From: Azospirillum sp. TSH100 | GTDB lineage: Bacteria > Pseudomonadota > Alphaproteobacteria > Azospirillales > Azospirillaceae | Direction: 5' to 3' | Length of the DNA stretch: 64,000 nucleotides | NCBI RefSeq assembly: GCF_004923295.1 | Contig: NZ_CP039634.1 | Location: 2,508,001-2,572,000 of the forward strand | Part shown: piece by piece, positions 18,448 through 28,178 of the stretch | How the letters are laid out: each line of letters starts with the position of its first letter | How positions within the stretch are numbered: position 1 is the stretch's first letter | Notes under the pieces: generated by a model | The model's database searches: none | Seen by the model: the letters and a program-made list of their open reading frames with translations, nothing else | What the model was told of the DNA's origin: nothing | Made by a program: the position numbers and the translations under genes

Positions 18448-20016
18448 TCAGACCGGCAGGCCGCACCCCTCGCCGTGGACCGTACGGTTGCGGCCGCTGC
18501 CCTTGGCGCTGTAGAGCGCCTTGTCGGCGCGGCTCAGAATGTCGCTGACCGACGTGTGGCGTTCGTCCAGACAGGCGATGCCGATGCTGATCGTCACGGT
18601 TATCGAATGGCCGGCTCCAAGATCGATCAAGGTGTCCGCAACCGCCTGCCGCAGGCTTTCCGCGACCGCGAACGCGCCGTTTCCGTCGGTTTCCGGCAGG
18701 ATGATGGCGAACTCCTCGCCACCGATGCGGGCGAAGGTATCGGTTTCCCGCAAGCGCCTCCGAATCAGCCGGGTGATGCCGATCAGCACGGCGTCGCCGG
18801 CATTGTGTCCGTGCGTGTCGTTGACCGTCTTGAAATGGTCGATGTCGAGGATGACGAGGCTGAAGTCGCGTCTGTAGCGGCGATGGCGCGCCAGTTCGGT
18901 CTCCGCCACCGAAATGAAACGGCGGCGGTTGGGAATCCGGCACAATGGATCCGTTTCGGCCAGAACGACCAGTTCCTCCTCCCGCCGCTTCAGCGCGCGA
19001 TGAGCCTCCGCCAACTCCTCATGCGCGGTCTTGAGTTCCGCGTTCATCGTCTTGACGGTCGCGTATTCCCGGAAAACCGTGTGGATCGCGACGCGGGCCG
19101 CCAACGCGGCAAGAATCAGCAGGATGGTTCCGCCCAGGCCGATCAGGTATCCCAGCAGGGCAGCCGAATTGGAACGGGCGAACGCCGCCTCCTGTTCGAC
19201 CATGGCCACGACGAACAGGCCATATTGCCGCAACTTCTGATAGCCAGCGATCCGATGAACACCGTCAATGTAGCTGGTCACCTCGAACACCCCGGACTCG
19301 GGGGCTTGCGGATCCATGTATGGACGCGGCTCCACAACCTTTCCAAGATATTGCTCGTCGTAATTTCCGCCGAGCACCCGGGACAGCAATGTCCGATCCT
19401 GGCGCAGAAGCGCGATCACGTCCTTCCCGGCCATGGAAATCGACTCCGAGAATCGTCCCAGGTAATAGGGATCGATCGAAAGAACGATCACCCCGTCGAA
19501 CTCGCCACGGTCGTTGAAGATTTTGCGGGTGAACTGGATCGACCATTTCTGCGAGACCCGGCCAAGCAGAGGTCTGCTGATGAACAGGAAATCCCCATCC
19601 TGTTCGAGATGGACACGGAAATGTTCCCGGTCCGAAAGATCGACGCCGTTGGTGACTTTTTGCAGATTTGAAAAGACAAGGCGACCATCACGACCGATGA
19701 CCGCCACTTGGAACAGAAGATCCGGGCTGAGTACCGAGAATATCTCCTGTGATTTTGATATAATTCCCGAATTCTCTCTGACATACTCGCGCCGCAGCAT
19801 CTGTGCAGCCTGATCGATCTGGCGAATTGTTCTTATAAGATATTCGTGATAGGCCTTCGCCATCATCCTGGCGTTCGTTTCCGCAACCTGCCCATCCAGA
19901 TCGCGATAGGTGCTGATGTTGTGGAAGACGAAGCTCCAAAGCACCATTGTCGAGACGACGAAGGTCGCCGTCAGAGCGCCAAGCCAGACATTTCGATGAC
20001 GACGACCTCTCTCCAC
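18448..20016 (-). CDS. Membrane-bound diguanylate cyclase with periplasmic Cache-type sensor
   Basis: About 522 aa if started at the GTG at 20016 (VERGRRHRNVW), which places a basic segment just before the first membrane helix; the frame stays open to a TTG at 20094, so the start is uncertain. Helix 1 is about residues 11-33, a double-Cache-like ectodomain follows (about 34-280, with FSVLSPDLLFQVAVIGRDG and SRPLLGRVSQKWSIQFTRK), helix 2 is about 285-310, then a coiled linker. The GGDEF domain has the signature GGEEF, preceded at the normal five-residue distance by RETD, an intact inhibitory site. It therefore should make c-di-GMP from GTP with product inhibition. The periplasmic ligand is unknown. 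The upstream DNA is very AT-rich. Confidence 0.88.
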   Translation of the reverse strand: MERGRRHRNVWLGALTATFVVSTMVLWSFVFHNISTYRDLDGQVAETNARMMAKAYHEYLIRTIRQIDQAAQMLRREYVRENSGIISKSQEIFSVLSPDLLFQVAVIGRDGRLVFSNLQKVTNGVDLSDREHFRVHLEQDGDFLFISRPLLGRVSQKWSIQFTRKIFNDRGEFDGVIVLSIDPYYLGRFSESISMAGKDVIALLRQDRTLLSRVLGGNYDEQYLGKVVEPRPYMDPQAPESGVFEVTSYIDGVHRIAGYQKLRQYGLFVVAMVEQEAAFARSNSAALLGYLIGLGGTILLILAALAARVAIHTVFREYATVKTMNAELKTAHEELAEAHRALKRREEELVVLAETDPLCRIPNRRRFISVAETELARHRRYRRDFSLVILDIDHFKTVNDTHGHNAGDAVLIGITRLIRRRLRETDTFARIGGEEFAIILPETDGNGAFAVAESLRQAVADTLIDLGAGHSITVTISIGIACLDERHTSVSDILSRADKALYSAKGSGRNRTVHGEGCGLPV

Positions 20017-20399
20017 GGATTTCAAACCCTCAAAATTCACCAACGAGAATCGGAGAAGACTGTTGACCAATAAGACTTTCGATAATCGAACCAAGTCTAT
20101 TGGTATTAGACAGAAAGCCGCGATTCAGTTTCACGATGGATACATTGTTTTTATATTTTGTAATTTTTAAATCCGTCTCTTATAGGAAAAAGCCAGATCC
20201 AGATCGTTCCGAATCTAAAGCAACGATGATTAATTCCAACTCTTTGCAATGAAGGATCGGGTCTTGCCTGGACTGCCGGGATGATTGGCTGAAATCCCGT
20301 GGGTCAGGACCAGAACGGTCGGACATGAACAATCAGGGGATGTGCCCCCCCCCCTGGAGGTTGACCGCGCGGACGCCCCACGCCGTCAGATCACCGATG
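20017..20399. other. AT-rich gap between cyclase and PAS kinase genes
   Basis: About 380 bases between two minus-strand genes (less if the cyclase starts at 20094). The part 20095-20260 is strikingly AT-rich for this genome (runs such as TTGTTTTTATATTTTG) and is probably the cyclase promoter region. A run of ten C residues occurs at 20345-20354. No gene, tRNA or clear terminator was found here. Confidence 0.6.
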
Positions 20400-22397
20400 T
20401 CATGCGTCGAGCCGCACCGGAAAGCGCAGCAGGAACCGCGCGCCCTTCTCCCTGCCGTCCTCCAGCGCGATGCTGCCGCGCATGGTGCCGGTCATGATGT
20501 TGGCACAGATGCTGAGCCCCAGCCCGCTGGCGCCCAGGCCGCGCTTCGTCGTGAAGAAGGGGTCGAAGATGCGGGACCGGATGTCGGCAGGAATGCCCTT
20601 GCCGTCGTCGGCATAGTGCATCTCGATCCAGCCGGCCGGTTCCTCGCGGGCGGACAGCAGGATGCGGCCGGTCTCGCCCTCGTCATAGGCGTGAACCAGC
20701 GCGTTGATGATCAGGTTCGACAGCACCTGTGCGAAGGATCCGGGATAGCCGTCGACGATCAGGCCGGCGGGGATGTCCAGTTCCACCGTCACCCCGGTGC
20801 CGCGCAGGCGGGGACGCAGGCTCAGCAGCACCTCGTCGACATAGGCGGCGAGGTCGAAGGGGCGGCGCTCGCCGCTCGCCTGATCGGAGGCGACCTGCTT
20901 GAAGCTCTGGATCAGGCCGGTGGCGCGCTCGATGTTCGACAGGATCATCCGCGTCGATTCCCAGGCGACGTTGAGGAATTCCTGGAAATCGCTGCGGCGG
21001 ATCCGGTTCTCCTCGAACAGGGTGCGGATGCGGCCGACCTCCTCGCCCAGATGGGAAATGGCGGTCAGGGTGACGCCGATCGGGGTGTTCACCTCATGCG
21101 CGACACCGGCCACCAGCTGGGCAAGGGACGCCAGCTTCTCGGCCTGGATCAGGCTGGCCTGGGCGTCGCGCAGTTCGGCCTCCGCCCGCTTCCGCGCGGT
21201 GATGTCCAACGCCACGGTGACGATGTGGGTGACCTCGCCGCCCTCGTCGGTCAGCGGCATCTTGGTGGTCAGCCAGTCGCGCATCGCGCCGTCGCCATCG
21301 GGCGCGCGGTCTTCGTGAAAGGGGACGCCCTGGCCGCTGTCCACCACCAGCCGGTCGAAGGCGACGGCGCGGTCGGTCGCCGGTCCGGGCGGCGGCGCGG
21401 CGGCCGGACCATAGGTGTCGCGGTAGAAGCGGTTGGTCAGCCGCACCGTGCCGTCGCGGTCCTTGACGTCGATCAGCGCCGGAATGGCGTCGATGACGCC
21501 GGTCAGGATCTCGCGGCTCTGGCGCAGTGCCTCGTCGGCGATGACGCGGTCGGTGATGTCGGTGAAGGTCCGCACCTGCCCGCCGTCCGGCAGCGGCACC
21601 ACCCGCACCTCGATGAAGCGGCCGTCGCCCTGCGGGCGGGCATAGACGAACTCGCGCTCCGGCCGGCCGATGCGGTCCATCAGGTAGCGGGTCTTGGCAT
21701 CGAGATCGTCGCCCAGATCGGGGGCGCCGGCCGGAAGATCGACCAAGCCGCTGGCGATCTGGTGACGCACGACATCGGACAGCGCCGGGTTGCCGCGCAT
21801 CACCTCCTCCGGCACGCCCAGGATGTCCAGCGAATTGCTGTTCCAGGCGATGTAGCGAAGGTCGCGGTCGAGCAGGACGATGCCCTGCCCCATATTCTCC
21901 AGCGTCAGGCGCAGCATATGGCGCTGAAGCGCAAGCTCGTCCTCCGCCCGCCTGCGCTCGGTCACGTCTGAGTAGGTGCGGACGAAGCCGCCGGCGGAGG
22001 TCAGGCGGGTCCGCACCTCCAGCACGCGGCCATCGGGGCGGCGGTGCTCATAGAGCGGCGGGTCGGCCCGGCGGGCCCGATCCAGATGGCGGTCGGCGAT
22101 GGCGTCGGGGTCACCGGGGCCATACTCGCCGCGACGGGCGAGAAACTGGATGATGCGGGCATAGTTGGCACCGGGCATGTAGCCCTGCGGCACGTCGAAC
22201 ATCTCGTAGAGCCGGCTGTTGATGACGCGGACCGTAAGGTCGGCATCGACCAGCATCACGCCCTGGTCCATCTGCTCCAGCGCCAGCACCGCCAGATCGT
22301 CGCCGCTCAGTGGCTCCGGTCCGGGGGCGTCGGCCGGAGGGAGAGGGTTCGTCGGCAAGTCGGGGATCCGGGCTGGCAAGGTCGGCGCGCCATCCAT
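20400..22397 (-). CDS. Cytosolic PAS-type sensor histidine kinase
   Basis: 665 aa from the ATG at 22397 (MDGAPTLPARIPDLPTNP); the open frame continues upstream but through an apparent promoter region. Two PAS_7-like domains (about 45-165 and 170-300) each begin with the ALEQMDQGVMLVD / LENMGQGIVLLD pattern; a third PAS follows (about 305-430, with ITGVIDA-like start and ending TVALDITARKRAEAEL). The HisKA helix carries the phospho-His in LVAGVAHEVNTPIGV, and the HATPase domain shows NLIINALVHAYDEG, YADDGKGIPADI and FFTTKRGLGASGLGLSI. It ends at the last domain with no receiver, and no transmembrane helix is seen. No response regulator is adjacent. Divergent from the 22644 gene. Confidence 0.9.
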   Translation of the reverse strand: MDGAPTLPARIPDLPTNPLPPADAPGPEPLSGDDLAVLALEQMDQGVMLVDADLTVRVINSRLYEMFDVPQGYMPGANYARIIQFLARRGEYGPGDPDAIADRHLDRARRADPPLYEHRRPDGRVLEVRTRLTSAGGFVRTYSDVTERRRAEDELALQRHMLRLTLENMGQGIVLLDRDLRYIAWNSNSLDILGVPEEVMRGNPALSDVVRHQIASGLVDLPAGAPDLGDDLDAKTRYLMDRIGRPEREFVYARPQGDGRFIEVRVVPLPDGGQVRTFTDITDRVIADEALRQSREILTGVIDAIPALIDVKDRDGTVRLTNRFYRDTYGPAAAPPPGPATDRAVAFDRLVVDSGQGVPFHEDRAPDGDGAMRDWLTTKMPLTDEGGEVTHIVTVALDITARKRAEAELRDAQASLIQAEKLASLAQLVAGVAHEVNTPIGVTLTAISHLGEEVGRIRTLFEENRIRRSDFQEFLNVAWESTRMILSNIERATGLIQSFKQVASDQASGERRPFDLAAYVDEVLLSLRPRLRGTGVTVELDIPAGLIVDGYPGSFAQVLSNLIINALVHAYDEGETGRILLSAREEPAGWIEMHYADDGKGIPADIRSRIFDPFFTTKRGLGASGLGLSICANIMTGTMRGSIALEDGREKGARFLLRFPVRLDA

Positions 22398-22643
22398 CGT
22401 CAAGCGGGCATCATTCCGCAGTTCCGCAATCGCGTGCCCCACTGTAACAGCCCCAACCCCTCCTGCCGAGCCTTCGTCTGCGCCATGGAGTCGCAAGATC
22501 AGGACATTTGTGGGACATTTTAAGTATTTCGGAACCTTTGCCGCGCTACCCTCTTTCGAATCGTGGGAGGTTTGTGCAAGATCGTCCGATGAGCGATACT
22601 GTGCCCCCCTCCCCTTCCCTGGCTGTTCTGAGGTAACCGCCCC

Positions 22644-23108
22644 TTGTCCGGACTGGCCGCCCTTCCCGCACCGACCAGCGCGATGCCCAGCTCGGGCCTT
22701 GCGAAGCTGCGTCAGATGCTGGCAAGCGACGCCGCGGCGGTCCAGCCGATCCGCCGTGTCCCCGGCGAGGAGGAGCGCAAGCGCGGCAAGGACGGCACCG
22801 AGGCGACCGGCGACGCCCTGCAGGGCAGCGGACGCGCCGATGCCGAGTCGACGGCGACACGGACGAAATCGGCGGCGGGTTCGGCGGGCGGCTTCACGAT
22901 CGGCGGTGCGGCGGAGGACGCCGGCCCGGTCATCGGCGGCCCGGTGCCGCTGACAGCATTGCCCAACGCCGGCTATGTCGCGCAGAGCATCCACCAGGAA
23001 GCGATGGGCAGCGGACTGACCATCGAGCCCTGGTCCGAAGCCATCGACGCCTACCGCCGCGCCGATGCCGGGGTGAACACGCCGCTGGTGACGCAGATCG
23101 CGGTCTGA
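22644..23108 (+). CDS. Hypothetical protein, 154 aa, disordered middle
   Basis: Start is uncertain: a TTG at 22644 has AGGT nine bases upstream, and an ATG at 22683 is the alternative without a ribosome site. Residues about 14-35 (MPSSGLAKLRQMLASDAA) look helical. The middle (about 40-100) is rich in Gly, Ala, Thr, Asp and charged residues and probably disordered. The C-terminal 50 residues (LPNAGYVAQSIHQEAMGSG onward to the end) look ordered and are the part most likely to be conserved. No signal peptide or membrane segment, no family recognised. It is divergent from the PAS kinase and convergent with the RND gene. Confidence 0.6.
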   Translation: MSGLAALPAPTSAMPSSGLAKLRQMLASDAAAVQPIRRVPGEEERKRGKDGTEATGDALQGSGRADAESTATRTKSAAGSAGGFTIGGAAEDAGPVIGGPVPLTALPNAGYVAQSIHQEAMGSGLTIEPWSEAIDAYRRADAGVNTPLVTQIAV

Positions 23109-23110
23109 GG

Positions 23111-23138
23111 TTCCCCCTCCCGGTACCGGAAGGGGGAA
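23111..23138. terminator. Palindrome between convergent genes, possible bidirectional terminator
   Basis: TTCCCCC (from 23111) pairs with GGGGGAA (ending 23138) around a central CCGGTACCGG palindrome. It lies just after the 22644 gene and just before the end of the RND gene on the other strand. There is no T tract, so intrinsic termination is uncertain. Confidence 0.4.
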
Positions 23139-23151
23139 AATCCCCTATCGC

Positions 23152-26100
23152 TCAGTCGTCCCCACCCGCCGGCATCGGACCATGCGGAATATCCGCCTTG
23201 CGGCCGCGGAACAGGTTGCTCATGAAGTGGCCGAAATCCTCCATGTAGAGGTAGAGCGACGGCGTGATGTAGAGCGTCAGCACCTGCGACACGCACAGGC
23301 CGCCGACCACCGCGAGGCCCAGCGGCTGGCGCAGCTCCGCCGCGGCGCCATGGGCGATGGCGATCGGCAGGGTGCCCATGATCGCCGCCATCGTCGTCAT
23401 GATGATCGGGCGGAAACGCAGCAGGCAGGCCTGCTCGATGGCCTCGCGCGCCGACGAGCCGTTGCGCCGGGCCTCCACCGCGAAGTCGATCATCATGATC
23501 GCGTTCTTCTTCACGATGCCGATCAGCATCAGGATGCCGATGATGGCGATGACGCTGAGTTCGACGTTGAACAGCATCAGCGTCGCCAGCGCCCCGATCG
23601 CCGCCGACGGCAGGCCGGACAGGATGGTCAGCGGGTGGATGAAGCTCTCATAGAGCACGCCCAGCACGATGTAGATCACCAGCACCGCCGCCGACAGCAG
23701 CAGGGCCTGACCGGCCTGGGCGTCCTGGAACACCTGGGCGGTGCCGGCGAAGCCGGTGGTGATGGTGGGCGGCAGGCCCATCTCCCGCTCCGACGCGCGG
23801 ATCAGGTCGACCGCCTGCCCCAGCGAGGCGCCGGGCGCCAGGTTGAAGGACAGGGTGACCGCCGGAAGCTGGCCCTGGTGGTTGACCGCCAGCGGACCGG
23901 CGGTGCGCTCCACCCGCGCGAAGGCGTCGAGCGGCACCAGCTTGCCGGTGGTGGTGGAGCGGACATAGATGCGCGACAGCGAATTGTCGTCGCCCTGGTA
24001 TTTCGGCTCCAGCTCGATCAGCACCTGATAATCGTTGCTGGGGGTATAGATGGTCGAGACCTGCCGCTGGCCGAAGGCGCTGTACAGGGTCGAACGGACC
24101 TGATCGACGCCGAGGCCCAGCGTCGCCGCCTTCTCGCGGTCGATGTGGACATAGGCCTGCGGGTTGTTCAGCTGAAGGTCGCTGGTCACGTCCTGCAGGA
24201 TCGGGATGCCGCGCAGGCTCTGCTCCAGCCGGCCGGACCACTGGTACAGCTCGTCCAGATCGAGGCCCTGGATGGTGTACTGGTAGAGGCTCTTGGACGC
24301 GCGGCCGCCGATGCGGAGATTCTGCACGGGCTGCATGTAGACGGCCATGCCGGGGATGCCGTTCACCTGGCGGCGCAGCTGCTGGATGATCTCCGTCGCC
24401 GATGCGCGCTGGTCGCGCGGCTTCAGCGTGATGAACATGCGGCCCTGGTTGCCGGTGCTGCCGCCGACGCCGACGGAGGAGATGACGTCGACCACCGCCG
24501 GGTTGGCCTTCATGATGGCGGCGACCTGCTGCTGCCGCTCGGCCATCGACGGGAAGGCGATGTCGGCCCGCGCCTCCGTCGTCACCTGGATCTGGCCGAT
24601 GTCCTCGGTCGGGAAGAAGCCCTTGGGAATCGCCTGATAGAACAGCGCGGTGCCAATGACGGTGGCGATCATCACCACGCCCATCAGCGGCCGGTGGCGC
24701 AGGGTCCAGCGCAGGGTGCGGGCATAGCCGTTCAGCAGGGCGGAGAACCCACCCTCCAGCATGCGGCCGAACCAGCCTTCCTTCTGGTCGTGGTTGTGGG
24801 TGAGAAAGCGCGAGCACATCATCGGCGTCAGCGTCAGCGACACGAAGGCCGAGGCGCCGATCGACATGGTGACGACCAGGGCGAATTCGTGGAACAGCCG
24901 CCCGACCACGCCGCCCATCAGCAGGATCGGGATGAAGACCGCAACCAGTGACAGGGTGATCGACAGGATGGTGAAGCCGATCTCGCGGGCGCCCTTGATC
25001 GCGGCCTCGAACGGCTTCATCCCCTCTTCGACATAGCGGACGATGTTCTCCATCATCACGATGGCGTCGTCGACGACGAGGCCGACCGCCAGCGTCAGCG
25101 CCATGAGCGAGATGTTGTCGACGGAGAAGCCCAGCAGATGCATGCCGCCGGCCGTCGCGATCAGCGAGATCGGCACCGCCAGCGCGGGGATCAGCGTGGC
25201 GGACAGCCGGCGCAGGAACAGGAAGATCACCAGCACGACCAGAACGATGGTCAGGCCCAGCGTGAACTGCACGTCCTCCACCGCCTGACGGATCGATTCG
25301 GACCGGTCGTTGACCACCTGGATGGCGGCGGCGGCGGGAAGCTGGGTCTGGAACACCGGCACCAGCTCGCGCACGCGGTCGACCACCTCCACCGTGTTGG
25401 CGTCGGGCTGGCGCTGGACCGCCAGCATGATGCTGCGGGTGCCGTTCAGCCAGCTGGCGGTGCGGTCGTTCTCCACGCTGTCCAGCACCTGCGCCACGTC
25501 GCCGAGACGGACCGGCGCGCTGTTGCGGTAGGCGACGATCAGCTGGCGGAAGGCGGCGGCGTCGGGAAGCTGCGGGTTGGCGGCAATCACCAGCTGCTGC
25601 TGCTGTCCGGTCAGGGTGCCGACCGGTGTGTTGGCGTTGGCGGCGGCCAGCGCCTTCTGCAACTCGTCGATGCCGATGCCGCGCAGCGCCAGGGCGTTGG
25701 GGTTGACCTGCACCCGCACCGCGTATTTCTGTGAACCGTAGATCTGCACCTGGGCGACGCCCGGCAGGGTGGCGACCTTCGGCTGGATCAGCGTTTCGGC
25801 GATGTCGTTCAGCTTCGCCAGCGGCAGGGTCGGCGAGTTCAGCGACAGGAACAGGATCGGCTGGTCGGCCGGATTGACCTTGCGGTAGCTGGGCGGGGTC
25901 GTCATCTCCGCCGGGAGCCGGCGCTGGGTGCGGGCGATGGCCGCCTGCACGTCGGCCGCCGCCGCGTCGATGTCGCGCTCCAGCACGAACTGGATGGTGA
26001 TGCTGGTGTTGCCGAGCGTGCTGTTCGACGTGATGGTGTCGATGCCGGCGATGGTCGAGAACTCGCGCTCCAGCGGGCTGGCGACCGAGGCCGCCATCGT

Positions 26101-26271
26101 CTCGGGCGAGGCGCCCGGCAGGGTGGCGGTGACGCTGACCACCGGGAAATCAACCCGCGGCAGCGCCGCGGTGGGCAGCTGGCGGTAGGCCGCCAGACCG
26201 CTCAGCACCAGGGCCGCCGTCAGGAGAATGGTCATCACCGGACGGCGGATGCAGAGTTCGGAGAGGTTCAC
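23152..26271 (-). CDS. RND multidrug efflux permease, MdtB/MuxB-like
   Basis: 1039 aa inner-membrane proton-driven exporter, starting at a GTG at 26271 that overlaps the adaptor stop by the 4 bases GTGA; the frame is open further upstream only as a shadow of the adaptor gene. The start MNLSELCIRRPVMTILLTA, the porter domains (LPRVDFPVVSVTATLPGASP) and the central helix IV with the Asp-Asp proton relay in GLVVDDAIVMMENI (near residue 405) are all intact. The C-terminal half repeats the pattern, with VKKNAIMMIDFAVEARR near 960. It works as a trimer with the adjacent adaptor and an outer-membrane TolC-type channel, which is not in this window. Substrate range unknown. Confidence 0.95.
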   Translation of the reverse strand: MNLSELCIRRPVMTILLTAALVLSGLAAYRQLPTAALPRVDFPVVSVTATLPGASPETMAASVASPLEREFSTIAGIDTITSNSTLGNTSITIQFVLERDIDAAAADVQAAIARTQRRLPAEMTTPPSYRKVNPADQPILFLSLNSPTLPLAKLNDIAETLIQPKVATLPGVAQVQIYGSQKYAVRVQVNPNALALRGIGIDELQKALAAANANTPVGTLTGQQQQLVIAANPQLPDAAAFRQLIVAYRNSAPVRLGDVAQVLDSVENDRTASWLNGTRSIMLAVQRQPDANTVEVVDRVRELVPVFQTQLPAAAAIQVVNDRSESIRQAVEDVQFTLGLTIVLVVLVIFLFLRRLSATLIPALAVPISLIATAGGMHLLGFSVDNISLMALTLAVGLVVDDAIVMMENIVRYVEEGMKPFEAAIKGAREIGFTILSITLSLVAVFIPILLMGGVVGRLFHEFALVVTMSIGASAFVSLTLTPMMCSRFLTHNHDQKEGWFGRMLEGGFSALLNGYARTLRWTLRHRPLMGVVMIATVIGTALFYQAIPKGFFPTEDIGQIQVTTEARADIAFPSMAERQQQVAAIMKANPAVVDVISSVGVGGSTGNQGRMFITLKPRDQRASATEIIQQLRRQVNGIPGMAVYMQPVQNLRIGGRASKSLYQYTIQGLDLDELYQWSGRLEQSLRGIPILQDVTSDLQLNNPQAYVHIDREKAATLGLGVDQVRSTLYSAFGQRQVSTIYTPSNDYQVLIELEPKYQGDDNSLSRIYVRSTTTGKLVPLDAFARVERTAGPLAVNHQGQLPAVTLSFNLAPGASLGQAVDLIRASEREMGLPPTITTGFAGTAQVFQDAQAGQALLLSAAVLVIYIVLGVLYESFIHPLTILSGLPSAAIGALATLMLFNVELSVIAIIGILMLIGIVKKNAIMMIDFAVEARRNGSSAREAIEQACLLRFRPIIMTTMAAIMGTLPIAIAHGAAAELRQPLGLAVVGGLCVSQVLTLYITPSLYLYMEDFGHFMSNLFRGRKADIPHGPMPAGGDD

Positions 26272-27488
26272 GTCGCACCCCCGGCACCGGAGCCCTGGGC
26301 GACGGCCCCCTGACCGGCGGCGGGCTTGCCGCCGGCCTTCTCGGTGATCTTGGCGCCGGGGAACAGGCGCGACTGGCCGTCGACAACCACCCGCTCGCCC
26401 GCCGTCAAGCCGGAGGCGACGACGCTGAGGCCGCCATGGCTGCGCTCGACAGTGACGGGGCGGACCTCCACCGTCTCGTCGGCCTTGACGACATAGACGA
26501 AGCGGCCCTTCTGGCCGGTCTGCACCGCCAGATCGGGGATGGTCAGGGCGTTCTGCTCGACCCGCAGGGTCAGGACGGTGTCGACGAACTGGCCGGGCCA
26601 CAGGCGGGTGTCGGCGTTGGGAAACTCGCCCTTCACCAGGATGGTGCCGGTCTGCTGGTCGACCTGGCTGTCGACGAAGGACAGCTTGCCCTCCGCCTTG
26701 TCGCCCCCCGGATTTTGGCCATGGCCGCCGGCGATGGAGGCGGTGACCGGCAGCGATCCGCTGGCCATCGCGGCGCGGATCGCCGGCAGATGCTTTTCCG
26801 GGACGTTGAAGGAGACGTTGATCGGGCGCAGCTGGGTCAGGGTGACCAGCGGGTTGGCGTCGGCAGCGCGGACCATGGCACCCACCTTGGCGTTCACCGT
26901 GCCGGTGCGGCCATCCATAGGGGCGGTGATGCGGGTGAAGCTGAGCGAGACCTTCGCCGCCTCGATCGCCGCGAGGTCGGCCTTGACCGTGCCCTCCAGC
27001 GCATCGGCGGTGGCGACGGCGGCGTCGTAGGTGGTGCGCGAGATGGCGCTGGTCCGCACCAGCTCGGCATAGCGCTTCACGTCGCCCTTGGCCTTTTCCA
27101 GATTGGCACGGTCGCGCTCCAGATTTGCCTGGGCCTGACGCAGCTGGGCGTCGAGCGAGCGGCTGTCGAGGGTGAACAGCGTGTCGCCGGCCTTGACCTC
27201 CTGCCCTTCGGTGAAGGCCACCGTTTCGACCGCGCTGTCGACGCGCGGCTTGATGGCGATGGCGGCGATGGGCTGGACGCTGCCGATGGTGACGATCTGT
27301 TCCGGCACGGCCTGCGTCGCCACCGTCTGGGTCACCACGGGGACGGTGCGGCCGGCGCCGGCCGGTGCCTTGGGCGCTTCCGCCGAGGCCGTCTTGCTGC
27401 CCGCCCCGTCCTTGTGCGTCGCATACCAATAGTACCCGCCGCCGCCGATCAGGGCGGCAACCAGCAGGACCCAGAAAAACCGTCTCAT
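26268..27488 (-). CDS. RND efflux periplasmic adaptor (membrane fusion protein)
   Basis: 406 aa from the ATG at 27488, with GGAG upstream; a TTG five codons earlier is the alternative. A single N-terminal anchor (FFWVLLVAALIGGGGYYWY) precedes a periplasmic protein. The lipoyl/beta-barrel core is clear: TIGSVQPIAAIAIKPRVDS, FTEGQEVKAGDTLFTLDSR, then a coiled-coil hairpin (LRQAQANLERDRANLEKAKG), SLSFTRITAPMDGRTGTVN, and the barrel with ADTRLWPGQFVDTVLTL. It joins the permease to the outer-membrane channel. It overlaps the permease start by four bases, so translation is coupled, and lies 42 bases after tetR. The last 30 residues are Gly/Ala-rich and probably disordered. Confidence 0.94.
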   Translation of the reverse strand: MRRFFWVLLVAALIGGGGYYWYATHKDGAGSKTASAEAPKAPAGAGRTVPVVTQTVATQAVPEQIVTIGSVQPIAAIAIKPRVDSAVETVAFTEGQEVKAGDTLFTLDSRSLDAQLRQAQANLERDRANLEKAKGDVKRYAELVRTSAISRTTYDAAVATADALEGTVKADLAAIEAAKVSLSFTRITAPMDGRTGTVNAKVGAMVRAADANPLVTLTQLRPINVSFNVPEKHLPAIRAAMASGSLPVTASIAGGHGQNPGGDKAEGKLSFVDSQVDQQTGTILVKGEFPNADTRLWPGQFVDTVLTLRVEQNALTIPDLAVQTGQKGRFVYVVKADETVEVRPVTVERSHGGLSVVASGLTAGERVVVDGQSRLFPGAKITEKAGGKPAAGQGAVAQGSGAGGAT

Positions 27489-27530
27489 CCTATGGGACTC
27501 CAAACGCCGGAGCCAGGGGCCGGCACAGGC

Positions 27531-28139
27531 TTAGATGAAGGGGGGCAGATTGGTGATGCCGGACATCAGGATGTCGATGACGGAGCGTTCCAGCGCCTCG
27601 CGCGGGCGGTCGCCCAGTTGCATGATGCCGCCACGGACCATGCCGATGATCAGCAGCGGAACGATCTCCAGGTCGATCTTGCGGAACTCGCCGGATTCCA
27701 TGCCGTCGGCCAGCACCTGCTGGAAGGCGGTGGCGGTGCGCTGGCTGCGGCGGCGCAGGATGCGGCGGGTGCGGTCGGCCAGATCCGACTGGTCGCCTCC
27801 CAGAAGCTTCAGCGTCTGCAACTGCTCGCTCAGGGTCCCGACCAGGGCGGAGACCATGGCCGACAGGCGTATGGAGGCGGAAACCTGCTGCGGCGCCAGT
27901 TCGGCGTTCAGCTTGTGCTCCAAGCCGCCCAGCGCGCGTTCCAGCGATTCCAGATACAGCTCTTCCTTGGAGGGGAAGTAGCGATAGAGCGTGGCCTTGC
28001 CCACGCCGGCCCGCTTCGCCACCTCCTCCACCTGGACAGAGGCGTAATCACGGCCTGCGAACAGCTCCGCCGCGGCGGTGAGGATCACCTCGCGCCGCCG
28101 AGCGCGCCAGTCGGGTATCTCTTCCGCATCAAGGGGCAT
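27531..28139 (-). CDS. TetR family repressor of the adjacent RND operon
   Basis: 202 aa. The N-terminal helix-turn-helix is typical: VILTAAAELFAGRDYASVQ followed by VEEVAKRAGVGKATLYRYF and PSKEELYLESLERAL (residues about 18-68). The C-terminal ligand domain is helical and ends with MVRGGIMQLGDRPREALER, unlike the AcrR core but common in TetR regulators next to RND pumps. It is the first gene of the same-strand unit tetR-adaptor-permease. A 7+8+7 inverted repeat 40 bases upstream of its ATG (28179-28200) is the likely operator, which suggests autoregulation and ligand-triggered induction of the pump (inference). Confidence 0.92.
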   Translation of the reverse strand: MPLDAEEIPDWRARRREVILTAAAELFAGRDYASVQVEEVAKRAGVGKATLYRYFPSKEELYLESLERALGGLEHKLNAELAPQQVSASIRLSAMVSALVGTLSEQLQTLKLLGGDQSDLADRTRRILRRRSQRTATAFQQVLADGMESGEFRKIDLEIVPLLIIGMVRGGIMQLGDRPREALERSVIDILMSGITNLPPFI

Positions 28140-28178
28140 GAATGGAACTCACGGGTTTCAAAAACTGACGATAGTCGA

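Noticed and set aside
26272..27429. Apparent N-terminal extension of the RND permease by about 385 residues
   Set aside because: It overlaps the adaptor gene in another frame and is low-complexity shadow. The GTG at 26271 overlapping the adaptor stop is the proper start.
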